From: Anisodus tanguticus
Taxonomy: Eukaryota; Streptophyta; Magnoliopsida; Solanales; Solanaceae
Assembly: GCA_034509755.1 (NCBI GenBank)
Contig: CM067555.1
Coordinates: forward strand, 19,852,142-19,916,141
Length of the DNA: 64,000 nt
Direction of reading: 5' to 3'
Each line of letters starts with the position of its first letter. The stretch's first letter is position 1. Under the pieces are notes generated by a model, which made no database searches, was not told the origin of the DNA, and saw nothing but the letters and a program-made list of their open reading frames with translations. The position numbers were made by a program, and so were the translations under genes. Below are positions 31,559 to 43,574 of this stretch, in pieces.

Positions 31559-32323
31559 TAGGGGTGAGCACGGGTACAGGGTACCTAGATACTCGACCGG
31601 AACCGACATTAACGGATAGGTTCCGGGTAGATATATTATAATAACGGGTATGTTCCAGGTAGATATATTATAGTAACGGGTAAGTTTCGAGTAGTAAAAT
31701 TAGGAACCGATCAATGTCGGGTCCGGTTTTGGTTCCTGGAAATAGAGACAGGGTACCCGGACCCGGAACCGATACCCGAAACCTATGAAATATTAAATAT
31801 TTTTACTTTTTTAATTCCATTATTTTTTAGTTAATAAAAAAAAGGTCATACTAATGTACACCATTTAAGAGGGAAAATCAAATGCAGAACAGTCACTTTC
31901 ACCATAAAAAAATAAATTAAATAATACAAAGTGACAATCATAAGCAGAGAAAAAGCCAAAAGCGGTAGAAAAATGAAAAATTGGATTTTTTTAAACTATG
32001 TACTCCTTTAAGTTATTGAAAAAGAAAGTTGAAACGAAAAGCAAAGCAAATCTTTGAAACATTCTTGGGATATTCCGAAAGGATTCTTTATGGGTTTTGT
32101 GGCACTGACTTTCAGAGGATAAGCAGTTTATTCCTAAACCAAAGTTGTTATACGAAGGCATTATTTTGCATAAAGAAACACCGATTCCGGATACATTCCG
32201 GGTAGGTTCTCGGTAATGATTGTTACGGGTAGGTTCCGGATAGTAAATTTAGGAACCGATATTTTACTGGGTAGGGTCCGGGTAGTTCAAAAAAGTTAGG
32301 GTACCCGGACCCGCTCACCCCTA
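31559..32323. mobile_element. hAT-like non-autonomous element inserted in gypsy gag
   Basis: The left terminus TAGGGGTGAGCACGGGTA and the reverse complement of the right terminus (TAGGGGTGAGCGGGTCCGGG) are near-inverse. The length is 765 bp. Both ends hold multiple copies of '(a)cgggtaggttccgg(g/a)tag' type subterminal repeats, the right-hand ones at 32200-32290. The interruption of an otherwise collinear gag reading shows it is an insertion. No clean 8-bp duplication remains. Confidence 0.75.
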
Positions 32324-32939
32324 CCAAAAAACACCAAACAAACCACCATATAAACCAAACATCCTTCCACCTAACTTGGAAAATCTCAGGGAGCAAGGCT
32401 TGTGTTATAAATGCAAAGAGAAGTATTTTCCTGGGAATCAATGTAAACCAAGGATAGTTAATGTCATGGAGGGGGTTGAAAGGGAAGAGGAAGGTGAAAT
32501 TCAGGAAGTGTTTGTGGATATGGCTGAAACCTTGGAAGAAACAGGGGAGGAACAAGTTGATGTCTTAATAAATGCATTGCTAGGCTTAAGTTCATCCCAG
32601 GAAAAAATATTCACTATCAAAATCATAGGGTATGCTAACAAGGTACCTATGACTGTTTTGATAGATAGTGGATCCACACACTCATTCATTGATCCATACA
32701 TTATTAAGAGGTTGAAACTACCAATACAACCCATGAAGAAGCCTATGAGGGTCTTTGTAGCTAATGGACAGGAAATGAATTGCCAATTAGAGAGTCCTTC
32801 CTTTGGATGGAAAATGCATAATGAACAACTCAACTTCAAGCTAAGATTACTGAAGGTGGGAGGATATGATGTCATACTAGGAATGGATTGGATAGATGGG
32901 GTAGCACCATTGATACTACACACTAGACTCCTAACCTAA
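32324..32939 (+). pseudogene. Ty3/gypsy gag zinc knuckle and aspartic protease (second element)
   Basis: The frame 32376-32939 has a knuckle-like 'CYKCKEKYFPGNQC' (the His of the CCHC box replaced by Asn) and a well-kept protease active site 'VLIDSGSTHSFID'. It ends with 'DVILGMDWID', the flap-side block. The frame breaks at 32939. The 32940-33160 stretch continues the polyprotein in shifted frames. Confidence 0.85.
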
Positions 32940-33159
32940 GTTTCATGTGCAAGGGAAGGATGGTCACATTGTATGGAGAACAAGATGATCCTGGAATAAC
33001 AATAGTGAACCGTGAAGAGCTAAGGAGAATGCTACAATGTGGTACTTGTTAAGTGGTAGCTGAACTATCCATGATCAATCCAGGGATGTTAGTAAAAGAG
33101 AGACAAATAGTACACCCTGCTATTGCAAAAATATTAACCTATCTTCCAAGAACCTACTG

Positions 33160-33847
33160 AACTACCCCCAAAAAGAGACTGTGACCATAGGATCAACCTC
33201 ATTCACGGAGCTCATCCTTTTAACTTAAGACCCTACATGTATTCTTATGATCAAAAGAATATCATTGAATCTATCATTACAGATATGATTAAGACTGCCA
33301 CTGTAGTACCAAGTCAGTCAGCCTTTGCATCACCTGCATTATTAGTTAAAAAAAGACTCCACCTGGAGGTTGTGTGTAGACTATAGAAGGTTAAATAGTC
33401 TAAATGTGAAGAATAAGTACCCATCCCTATGATTGATGACCTACTATATGAGTTGTTTGTGAGAAAAATATTCTCTAAAGTAGACTTAAGGGCTGGGTAC
33501 CACCAAGTGATGATGAAAGATGGTGAAAAGAAAACTGCATTTAGAATGCATCATGGCTTTGGGGAGTTCAGGGTAATTCCCTTTGGCCTAACCAATGCCC
33601 CTGCAACCTTTCAATCTCTTATGAATTGGGTCTTCAAAGAGCATTTGAGGAAATTCATCTTAGTGTTCTTTGATGATATATTGATCTATAGTAAGACCAT
33701 GGATGATCATCTGGTACAATTGGAGTCTGTGTTTGCCAAACTAAGCAAGTGAAGTTTGGAAAACCTCAAGTAGAGTACTTGGGGGCACATTATCCATGAC
33801 AAATGAGTAAGTATTGACACTAGCAAAGTGACTGCATTGTTAAACTG
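33160..33847 (+). pseudogene. Ty3/gypsy reverse transcriptase (second element), truncated
   Basis: N-terminal RT blocks lie at 33165-33360 in broken frames ('ATVVPSQSAFASPALLVKK'). The open part 33429-33752 has 'KVDLRAGYHQVMM', 'TAFRMHHGFGEFRVIPFGLT' and the catalytic FDDIL box. The connection region reads on to 'SKVTALLNW' and stops making sense at about 33848, where copia sequence begins. Confidence 0.85.
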
Positions 33848-34881
33848 GTTTTCTCACAACCGTTCCGATAATTCTCTGTTTATTTATCGTCAGGGTAATG
33901 ATATTGCTTTTCTTCTTTTATATGTGGATGATATTATTCTAACAGCATCATCAGACTCTCTTCGCAAGAGTATCATGTCACAACTTAGTTTCGAATTTGC
34001 TATGAAATATCTTGGTCCACTACACTACTTTCTAGGAATTATTGTGACACGACATGCATGTGGATTATTTCTCTCCGAATAAGTATGCATCTGATATTGT
34101 GGAACTCACTGGAATGTCTTTTTGCAAACCTTCGGCGACTCCGGTAGACAGTAAGTCTAAATTGAGTGCCACCTCAAGCAAACCATTTGCCGATCCAACG
34201 TTATACCGCAGCCTAGCAGGAGCTTTGTAGTATCTCACGTTCACCAGGTCGGATATTACTTATGCAGTGCAACAAGTGTGCTTATTCATGCATAATCCGA
34301 TGGATGAACATATGCATGCTCTAAAACGCATTGTGCGATATATTCGGGGCACTCTGGAGTATGGATTACATCTATATCCGTCCTCCGTTTCTAAACTTGA
34401 CACTTACACAGATGCAGACTGGGCAGGTTGTCCGGTCACCAGATGCTCTACCTCCGGTTATTGTGTCTTCCTCGGTGACAATCTAATCCCATGGTCCTCA
34501 AAAAGACAAGCCACAGTATCATGCTCAAGTGCTGAAGCAGAAGATCGTGATGTTGCCAATGTTGTGTATGAATCATGTTGGATTAGAAATCTATTACTTG
34601 AGCTTCATTGCCCAATTCCAATAGCCACGCTAGTATACTGTGATAATGTTAGTGCAATCTATCTCTCAGGGAACCCAATCAATCATCAATGCATTAAACA
34701 TATTGAGTTAGATATCCATTTTGTTCGTGAGAAGGTGGCTCGTGGACAAGTGCGAGTGTTACATGTCCCGACACGTCATCAAATCGCAGATATTTTCACA
34801 AAAGGACTTCCGCTGGTATTTTTTGAAGATTTTCGGGACAGTCTCATCATTCGTCGCCCTCCAGCTTCGAATGCGGGGGAG
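33848..34881 (+). pseudogene. Ty1/copia RT 3' half and RNase H remnant, fused to the gypsy RT
   Basis: From 33848 the text is copia: 'FSHNRSDNSLFIYRQGND', the catalytic YVDDI box and 'LGPLHYFLGI'. After a stop at 34080 come RNase H blocks: 'TDADWAGCPVTR', 'AEAEDRD', 'YCDNVSAIYLS', 'HIELDIHFVREKV' and 'ADIFTKGLP'. Acidic residues of RNase H are present, but the protein is broken at 34080 and 34230. A purine tract (GCGGGGGAG, 34873-34881) and an LTR follow directly. Confidence 0.88.
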
Positions 34882-35100
34882 TGTTAGAATATTATTAATA
34901 TTATTATTAATGTAGTATCATTTTATGTATGGTAAGTAGTAAAATGATAATTAGGATTATTGATTAGGAAGATTATTAGTGATTGATATTGATTAGGAAG
35001 ATTAGAGGTTTGATTTCCTCTTCTCATTGAATTGTATATTGTGTATATATCTTGCCCTTTATGGGAGAATACAATTGAGGAAAATATTTTCAAACTCTTA
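34882..35100 (+). mobile_element. 3' LTR of the copia remnant (right boundary approximate)
   Basis: It starts TGTTAGAATATT right after the polypurine tract and is AT-rich. The right end is somewhere near 35095-35137; without the 5' LTR it cannot be fixed. Confidence 0.55.
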
Positions 35101-36985
35101 CCCGGACAATATCCGGATCATAAAAATGACAATAACCGAACGTTAGTACCAATTATTGGCAGAAAAAAAAATCCATTATTCCCTCAAAACTTCTCCGTTA
35201 CCAAATAAAAAGAAACCATGAAGTAATTAGAAAGGAAAAAAGAGGGAGCGTAAAAGTTATGCTCATAGAGTGGACAAAGAAACAGAAATGAGGCGATTAA
35301 TTTAATCAAAAGTGTGTCCATATGTCGTTTTTGGTTCACTTCATTTCTAAGTTTTGTGCATAAGTACTGTAACATGCACATGTACCAGGAGGTCCAATGG
35401 TTACTTTGAGTAGGTAAAACCATGTGGTTAGTTCTAAAGTTCTTAGAGTCCCCTTTAATTTTTTTATTTCCTTTATTTGTTTTTTTAATGTGAAACAAAA
35501 GGACTATTTTATAACTTTCTTGGAGTAATGCACAGGTTTTGGATTCTACCTAAACCCCTATCACTAGGAATCTTTCGTTGAAGCCTCTAAAGCATGATAA
35601 AGATGAATTAAATATTATAGCACAAAAGCTATTACGCTGAAGATCTCCATTTCACCACAGATATGTTCAAGAAATTCAAAGGTAAACTTAATTGAAATGG
35701 AATTCCCTTAGCTACTGTGGTGTACATAAGCCAGGGTTAACCATATGTTTAGCATGTTTTAGAGTGAAATGTTAACTTTTGTAGATTGTCAAACATCTTT
35801 CGAGATATAATATTAATATTTCCACGTGTTCCGTGGGGGTACAAGAATTACATTCCTACAATATACAGTTTTGACTTTGAACTTAGTAGTCTTTTGTAAA
35901 AGTTGCAACTCTACCGGATGATGCTTTTAGATCATGATGATCCTGGATAAGTTCTTTTGGTATTAAATTTCTATATGTTTTTCCTTTTCTGATACATAAT
36001 TGTTTCTTGAGCAGGAAGAATCTTTGGTTAAACGTGTGTTCTTATTTGCATCAACCATTTTGCCTCTCCAAATCTTTGACAATTAATCCATTTGAAATAG
36101 CCTAACATTTACCTATAGGCTATAAATACAAATGTAAAGTGCCATGTGAGTGAAGTAAAAAAAAAAAAAAAAAAGAGTAGTATGTCTACTGTGTAGTGAC
36201 TATTAGAGTATCCTGCTTTCAATTGCATTCTTGATATTACTGCTTTTGCAGCATAATGAAAAGCTATTGTCATTGAAAACAATGGATGATAACCATGTTC
36301 TTTTACTGAATTGAGCAGGGTACGCAATACTAACCTCCAACAGAAGAATATTTGATTAACAAGTTAAAAACCAACTTTGAGCAATTGTGGAGTTTAATAG
36401 AATGTAGATAATGGGAATGCTTGGGACAAGAAGCATGGTGAAAAAGATAGTGTTACACAGTAACTTGAATTATGATTGCTTGGTGGAAGGGCACTGATCT
36501 TATTATCTTTTTCTCCAATTATTTAGTTAGTAATTAAATTATTTATTTGTTTTCTAAATAAAGTAGCTTGTACTAATTCTGTCACTTGACTGGCACGAAC
36601 TTGTTCTTTTAACAGATCAAAAATTTGAAGTCCGCAGAACATGTTCTTTGAAGAAATTGCAGAGCAAGTTCAAGCGTAATATGGTTTATTTATTTAAAAG
36701 ATGTATCGTTTTTACATATGTTACATTTCTAGTTTTTTTTAGTTTTTAAGGAGTTGACAAAAATAGTGTCATACAATTTGGATGGATATATTTTCTAGTG
36801 ATATATACCTTCAGTTCTTTGTAAGTAACAACTAAATTTTATAATGATATTGTTTATTTGGTATATTTTTAGATGTGAGTCTGTATTTGTGTGTGTTAAA
36901 GCATATGAAATAATGATACTATTCGATATTTAAAGACGGACTTAAAATAGAGATCTAAAACACATAGAACAAAAGTATCAGACTT
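35101..36985. other. Intergenic DNA, nothing recognised
   Basis: No gene or element boundary was found. An 18-base A run lies at 36157-36174. The frame at 35184-35498 (minus) has no known motif and AT-driven composition, and I do not support it as a gene. Confidence 0.5.
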
Positions 36986-37706
36986 CAACGAACAAACGAA
37001 AGAATTGGATATAGTAGCAGAAAATATGAGAATAATATTAGGAAAGACAATATTTAGACTACCAATAATATACCAACTGAATGATATGAAACAACAAGTA
37101 TTGTTAGGAAACAATTTCCTAGACTACTTTAAAACACAAGTGATAAATAATACTATTTTTAGCCTACAAACACCTTGTAACAAGTAGATAATACTGAGAG
37201 TACTACTAATACACACACTAAGAATATGTAACATAAGATCAGATAGGAATAATAACCTACAGATCTTAAGAGAAAAATATCTCAATATACTAAAAATAAA
37301 TTTCGGAGAAAACCCAATGCAATTATGGGAGAAAGAAAAAATATACGCTGAAATCAAGTTAATAAATTTCAGTGATATATTTAGATCTAAACCTATTAGG
37401 TATAACCCAACAGATCAAAAAGAGTTTGAAACCCAACCAACAACGATGTACTATCTCAAGACACCATACACCTAACTAACATGCATGACAGGATCATAAA
37501 GATGGAGCACAAACACTCCAGTGAAACAGTGGAGCAGTACAAACTCTTGATAGGCCAGAGGAAAAGGCTTGTTATGAGCATAAAGGATGATACTACCCAT
37601 ATTACTATGAAAAAAGAAGGATCATCTAATCCTTTTGAATGAAACGGCCCAATGTAGTTTAATCTACAAAAAGCCACGATGTAATAATTTAATATGGCTC
37701 AATGTA
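36986..37706 (+). pseudogene. Endogenous pararetrovirus fragment: protease C-terminal part to start of RT
   Basis: The frame 37005-37187 has the Caulimoviridae-type protease tail ('LLGNNFLDYF' within it) that normally follows the active site. After a stop, broken frames lead to a short RT-entry-like segment around 37330-37440. The protease active site itself is missing on the left. The last 250 bases before 37706 are not assignable. It is an isolated fragment: the main viral cluster is 7 kb away beyond the copia element. Confidence 0.6.
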
Positions 37707-38787
37707 GTCTATGTTGGAAATTTGCCTTTGGCGGGAGTTGCGTCCAACCAAATTTAATGGCTTAAACACTAGTGTTCCGCATGTTGGAGAATCCGGTTCT
37801 TCACACGTGCATAATCTACTAAGTAAGTAGATGAGTGTAGGGCCAAGGATAGTCAAATTTCATTGAGAAATGAAAGAGATATTGGTCCACGAAGTGAGGT
37901 GTTTGAAGCGTGGAAAAGTGTGGTATTTAGACCAATTCTCCCTCATCGGTGGGGGAAGAAAGATTTATTTAGTTTATAAGTCTCAAAGTTGGCTTGGGGT
38001 TTGGAACCCCAAGGGGTATCCCATGTGTTTAAAGGAGGGAGGACCTAGATGTGCTTCGGTTCGAGGATAAGCTCACACGCGCGCCGCCGCCTCCCACCCA
38101 TCCGGTTTTGGGTCACGGGTCATGGGTTGTGATTCTTCTGATATTATCTTTTTGGACCAGAATTATTTCATATTTACAGTTTGGTCCCTGAAGTTTCAAG
38201 AAAGACAAAATTGGGCAGAGAACTTTGTTGTTGGTTTTGGAACGTCAAAGTCATTTATTTTGGCTGAATAACTCCTTTCCCTAAAGGCCAATCCGTTGCA
38301 CATTAATTCACCATTTATTTTGGTGAATTACTACCTCCATAATTGCTATTACTTGGCCAGTAACAACAATTATGTGGGCAGTTGGTAAGTCCTCTCCTCC
38401 AACTATATAATGAGGCATTTGCAGAACTGTTGAGACACACAGAAACATACAAACGAATCAGATTCTTCCTACTATCTTCCAGCATCATTTTATTACTCAA
38501 AATTCTTCAAGGTAGCACTTGAGTTTCCTTTGCTCAATTGTTCATTTGCTGTTTTATCTTGAGAGACAATTGTCCAGGACGTAGAAAGGATACATACGTG
38601 GAAATCTTGTCTTAAAGACAGAGTGCCATCACTCGACTTAGCATACCAAAAACTATTCCAGTTTCTTGTTCAAGTTTATGGTAATTTTCAGTTTGTTGTA
38701 ATACTTAGCAGTTACTTATTTCCGTTTCCTGCACCATTGTAACCAACAAGTTTAAGACAAGATAGTGTTTACTGTAACTGCTGCAAC

Positions 38788-39510
38788 ATGACTGGAAACA
38801 CTGTTGATGCCGATGCCGCTGCTGCTGCCAATCAAGGCATCAATTCTGCCTTCCCTGCTACTGCCGCTACTGTCCAAGGCAACAACTCTGCTGCCTTCAC
38901 CGGTGCTTCCCAAGGCACGTCGCTGCCTTCACTACTCCACCCTCCACATTCCACCATGAACGCCCTGAAAAATTCATGGGCTCAAACTTTAAGAGATGGC
39001 AGCAGAAGATGTTGTTCTACTTAACTGTTATGGGCATGGCCCGGTTCCTAACGGAAGATCCTTCACAAGATGGAGATGAAATGGACCCTTCGCCTTCTGA
39101 AACGGGTGAAGGGGGCCTTGGTATCCATGTGATTAATGACATGAAGATGATTCTTGATGCATGGAATCATAGCGATTTCATGTGTAAGAATTACATATTG
39201 AACTGCTTGGCAGACCCTCTCTACACGGTCTATTGCACCGTTGGCACTGCCAAAGAGCTGTGGGAAAAACTACAAAAGAAGTACAACACATAAGATGCAG
39301 GTACTAAGAAGTTCATCGTTGGGAAATTTCTAAAATTTCAAATGGTGGATAGTAAGATAGTGATGTCTCAAGTCCAGGAATTCCAAATGATTCTACATCA
39401 CCTGGATTTGGAAGGAATGAAACTAAATAAGCAGTTTTTTGTTGCATCGCTGATTGAAAAGTTACCTCCTTCGTGGAATGAGTTACTTAAAACTCAAGAC
39501 AAATTAGATG
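38788..39510 (+). pseudogene. Copia gag, N-terminal and middle part
   Basis: The start is the ATG at 38788, with an Ala/Asn-rich leader. The frame shifts near 38960 into 'GSNFKRWQQKMLFYLTVMGM', the normal opening of copia gag, and continues with 'NCLADPLYTVYCTVGTAKEL' until a stop at 39291. The next piece, to about 39510, reads the UBN2-type C-terminal half ('KLPPSWNEL'). At least one frameshift and one stop break it. Confidence 0.82.
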
Positions 39511-40479
39511 ACCTTTGAAGAGCTTATTATCAAACTCCAAATTCAGGAAGATAATAAGAAGGCCTTGCCTAGGGGTAAACAACATGCTGAGGCAAAGGCA
39601 AATCTGGCTGAGGCCAAAGGGAACCCAAGCAAGAAGCGGAAGTTCCAGAAAGACGGCAAGGCCCAGGCAGCAGAGATGTTCAGAGGTAACTGTCACCACT
39701 GTGGGAAACCTGGTCATAAGATCAAGGAATGCCGCAAGCTCAAAACTGAGCAACAACAGAAAGCCAAGGCTAAAGGCAAGGCGCATGATAACGTCGTCAA
39801 GGACACGCTCCTGGATGACATGATTGAGGAGTTCTCGACAGTGGTGGTTGAAGAAAACCTGGTCGAGAATCCGAGGCAGTGGTGGGTGGACACAAGTGCT
39901 ACCAGACACATCTGTTCCAACAGAGATGCCTTCTCCACGTACACACCGGTCACCAATAAAAAGTTGTTCATGGGCAACAATGTTTCCTCTGACGTGCTGG
40001 GGTTAGGAAATCTGGTCCTGAAAATGACTTCTGGAAAGGAGCTCACTCTGAAGGAAGTGATGCATGTCCGTGAGATTAGAAGAAATTTAATTTCAGGACC
40101 TTTATTGGTTAATGCTGGTTTTAGGCTAGTGTTTGAATCCAATAAGTATGTACTCACTAAGAATGTCACTTTTGTGGGGAGAGGCTTCGTCTGTAAAGGC
40201 CTCTTTAAAGTGAATGTCATGTCTGTAATGCGTCCAAGTAATAAAGTTGAACCTTCTTCTTATTCGCTTGAGTCTTCTAATTTATGGCATCATAGATTAG
40301 GACACGTTAACTATAAGTCTATCCAAAGGCTAGTAAAGTTGGAGTTATTGCCGTCTATCGACGTAAACCCTCAATATAAGTGTGAGGTGTGCGTAGAGGC
40401 AAAACTCACCAAGCTTCTTTTTCGATCCGTCGAAAGGAATACCTGCTCCTCTAGAACTTATTCACACGGATATATGTGA
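39508..40479 (+). pseudogene. Copia gag zinc knuckle, protease and pre-integrase
   Basis: The 323-residue open frame has a complete CCHC knuckle 'CHHCGKPGHKIKEC'. The protease site reads 'WWVDTSATRHI' (DTS where DSG/DTG is usual, so activity is doubtful). The pre-integrase block 'LWHHRLGHVNYKS' and 'CEVCVEAKLTK' follow. Shadow frames in 39487-40220 on both strands should be ignored. Confidence 0.87.
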
Positions 40480-41184
40480 TTTGAAGTTCGCACAAACTAG
40501 AGGGGGAACAAGTACTTTGTGACATTCATTGATGATAGCACAAGGTATTGTTACCTTTACTTGTTGAAAAGTAAGGATGAAGCCTTTGAAGCGTTCCGAC
40601 GTTACAAAGCAGAAGTTGAGAACCAACTAAGCCTGTGGATTAAATCCATTTGTAGCGATAGAGGGGGAGAATATGTAGTGCCATTTGAGGATTGTGCCCA
40701 AGAAGGCATTGTTCATCAAACGATGGCTCTATACTCACCTCAATAGAACGGTGTGGCAGAACGTAAGAACCGCACATTGAAGGAAATGATGAATGCCTTG
40801 CTCATCAATTCCGGTCTTCCCCAAAACATGTGGGGAGAAGCCGTCCTTACCGCTAATACGATTCTTAATAAAGTCCCACATAAGGGTAAGGAAAAAACTC
40901 CATATGAATCATGGAAGGGAAAGAAACCCACCGACAAATATTTTAAGGTGTGGGGTTCTTTGGCAAAGGTTGAAGTACCCAAGCCAAAACAGGTCAAGAT
41001 TGGGCCTAAGACTGTAGATTGCATATTCATCGGATATGCAAATAACAGTAGTGCTTATCGCTTCTTAGTGCATAAGTCAGATATTCCAGATATACACCAG
41101 GGTACAATCATGGAATCAAGGAATGCTCAATTCTTTGAAGGTACCTTTCCTAGAAAGGAAAAAGACATAACCTCTCGCAAATGA
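40480..41184 (+). pseudogene. Copia integrase
   Basis: Core pieces are 'TFIDDSTRYCYLYLLKSK' and 'SDRGGEY', then after a stop at 40744 (TAG in place of the usual Gln/Met before NGVAER) 'NGVAERKNRTLKEMMNALL'. The C-terminal block is 'PKTVDCIFIGYANNSSAYRF'. The DDE acidic residues appear present. The remaining breaks are a frameshift near 40480-40518, the stop at 40744 and a stop at 41182. Confidence 0.87.
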
Positions 41185-41250
41185 AGTTATGAACAAAGCT
41201 CTCAGGAACCGGGAGTCGTTGACTGCCTGGGTCTAGATGGTTCAGATCTA

Positions 41251-42918
41251 GTGGATCTCGAGGTGGCTGAATATCCGGAATCTAGTGTTCCAGATTCTCA
41301 GAACTTAGAGACTCCAGAGATGGAACTAAGGCGAAGTAAAAGGGCCAGGAAGGATAAATCCTTCGGTCCTGACTTTCTAGCTTATATGGTTAATGATGAA
41401 CCAAGGACAATTGCTAAAGCATTGTCAACTCCAGAAGCACCGCTCTGGAAAGAAGCTATTGAGAGTGAAATAGGCTCCATTCTGCATAACTATACTTGGG
41501 AGTTGGTTGATCTTTCTCTGGGAAATAAACCGTTGGGGTGTAAATGGATACTCAAACAAAAGTATAACGCAGATGGGTCTATAGATAAGTATAAGGCCAG
41601 GTTGGTAGTTAAGGGCTATCAGCAGAAAGAAGGTCTTGACTACTTTGACACGTACTCCCCGGTATCTCGGATGACATCCAGACAGGTATTCATTGCGATC
41701 GCAGCTTTGCGTGACCTTGAGATACATCAAATGGATGTTAAGACAGCCTTCCTAAATGGTGATTTGGAAGAAGAAATTTATATGGACCAACCCGAGGGGT
41801 ATGTGGTTCAAGGGCAAGAAAAGAAAGTCTGTCGGCTTGTCAAATATTTGTACGGGCTGAAACAAGCCTCAAAGTAATAGCACGAAAAATTTGATAGTAC
41901 TCTACTATCGAAGGGTTTCGCCATTAATGAGTGTGATAAATGTGTCTACATGAAAGGCAACTCTGACTCATTCGTCATGATATGCCTATACGTAGATGAC
42001 ATGTTGATCACAGGAAGCAGTCCTAGGGTAATCCTAGAGACTAAGAACATGTTGAAACAATGCTTCGACATGAAGGATATGGGTATCGCAGATGTTATCT
42101 TAGGAATAAAAATCTCTAAGACGTCTGACGGACTGGTCTTATCTCAGTCTCACTACATCGAGGATGTTTTGAGAAAGTTCGAGATGTTTGACAGTTCACC
42201 GATAAAGTCACCAATGGATACAAATCAAAAGCTTGATAAAAATCTTGGTGCACCCGTATACCAGGAGAGATATGCACAGGTGATCGGTAGTTTGATGTAT
42301 ATAACAAACTGCACCCGACCTGATATTGTTTATGCAGTCAATAAGTTGGCTAGGTTTACCCGTAATCCGATTGATGATCACTGGAAGGCGTTGAATCGGG
42401 TATTACAATACCTAAAATACACGTTAACTTTCGAGTTACATTATTCGAGATATCCAGCTGTACTAGAGGGGTACAGTGATGCAAACTGGATATCTGATAT
42501 AGAGAACACCAAGTACACCAGTGGGTATGTATTTACAATTGGTGGTGGGGATGTGTCTTGGAAATCCTCTAAGCAAACTTGCATCGCCCGATCCACAATG
42601 GAATCGGAGTTTATCGCTTTAGACAAAGCAAGAGAATAAGCTGAGTGGCTTCATGACTTCTTAGAGGATGTTCCGTATTGGAACAAACTCTTACCTTCTA
42701 TAATGATCCACTGCGATAGCCAGTCGGCTCTAGGAAGGGCACAGAATGCTATGTACAATGGCAAGTCTCGTCATATTCGACGGAGGCATAAGACCGTTAG
42801 GCAGCTGATCACCACGGGTATAATATCCATTGATTACATAAAGTCAAAGGATAATATAGCAGACCCGCTGACAAAGGGCTACCCAATGATCAGATGTTCT
42901 GCATGTCTAAGGGAATAG
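41251..42918 (+). pseudogene. Copia reverse transcriptase and RNase H
   Basis: Three open pieces are 41251-41877, 41950-42639 and 42703-42918. Motifs: 'GCKWILKQKYNADGSIDKYK', 'HQMDVKTAFLNGDL', 'YLYGLKQAS', the YVDDM box at about 41990, 'YSDANW' and 'KSSKQTCIARSTMESEF' of RNase H, and finally 'DNIADPLTKG'. Stops at 41875-41880 and 42637 and the usual AEAE-type drift make it inactive, but it is clearly full length. Confidence 0.9.
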
Positions 42919-43574
42919 GCTTAAAACCCAAAGTATAAGGACTAATACAGTGGTAACCCAACCTTACTGATTGGAGATCCCAGTAATTTGGTTCAATGGG
43001 AAAACTAAGTTGTAAAGGTTCAGTTGATCGCTTCAGTGGAAGCATGAGCACTTCGGATAGTGATTTCTTTAAAGATACTCCAAATCCAAAGTCGTTCCCG
43101 CGATAGACGTTAAGTGTTATCTGCAGTGTGGGTAAAGGTTAAGTTTTCAAAAAACCTTTAATGATCCTCAACAGTTGAGGTTAGGTTTTGGGAAACTTTA
43201 ATGGTTCCTAACACTTGTAAAGTGGGGTATAGCAGGATACATTGTAGGAGACCACCTATTTAAGTGCGAGGACAGGCCGCCTCAAATGAACGCACTTAAG
43301 AATCTAAGAAGTTGTCCACGGCCACAACGGACAAAACATTACGAAGAAGAGAGTAAGGGAATTTGTTGTGTTGGTACTATTGACTTGGCTTACACTAAAC
43401 ACTGACGGTTCAAGATATCACGTTCACCGCGCAGTAAGTAAGTCCGATGGTATTTAACTATGGAAGGTTCAAAGCTGAAGTTACCTCTCATTATGCAACA
43501 TCGATCCGCTGAAATATTGCTAGAAAGGAAAAAGGCACCATGTGAGTGCGCCAAAATCTCTTTCAAAAGGGGAT
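42919..43574 (+). other. Non-coding region between copia RNase H and 3' LTR
   Basis: No supported ORF. It ends in the polypurine tract directly before 43575. Confidence 0.6.

Noticed and set aside
35184..35498. 104-residue minus-strand ORF as a gene
   Set aside because: No motif, no splice or promoter context, AT-driven codons.
36157..36174. A18 run as the tail of a retroposed gene or SINE
   Set aside because: No target duplicate or recognisable body sequence upstream.
39487..40220. Minus-strand ORFs of 140 and 168 residues
   Set aside because: Shadows of the copia gag/protease frame on the plus strand.
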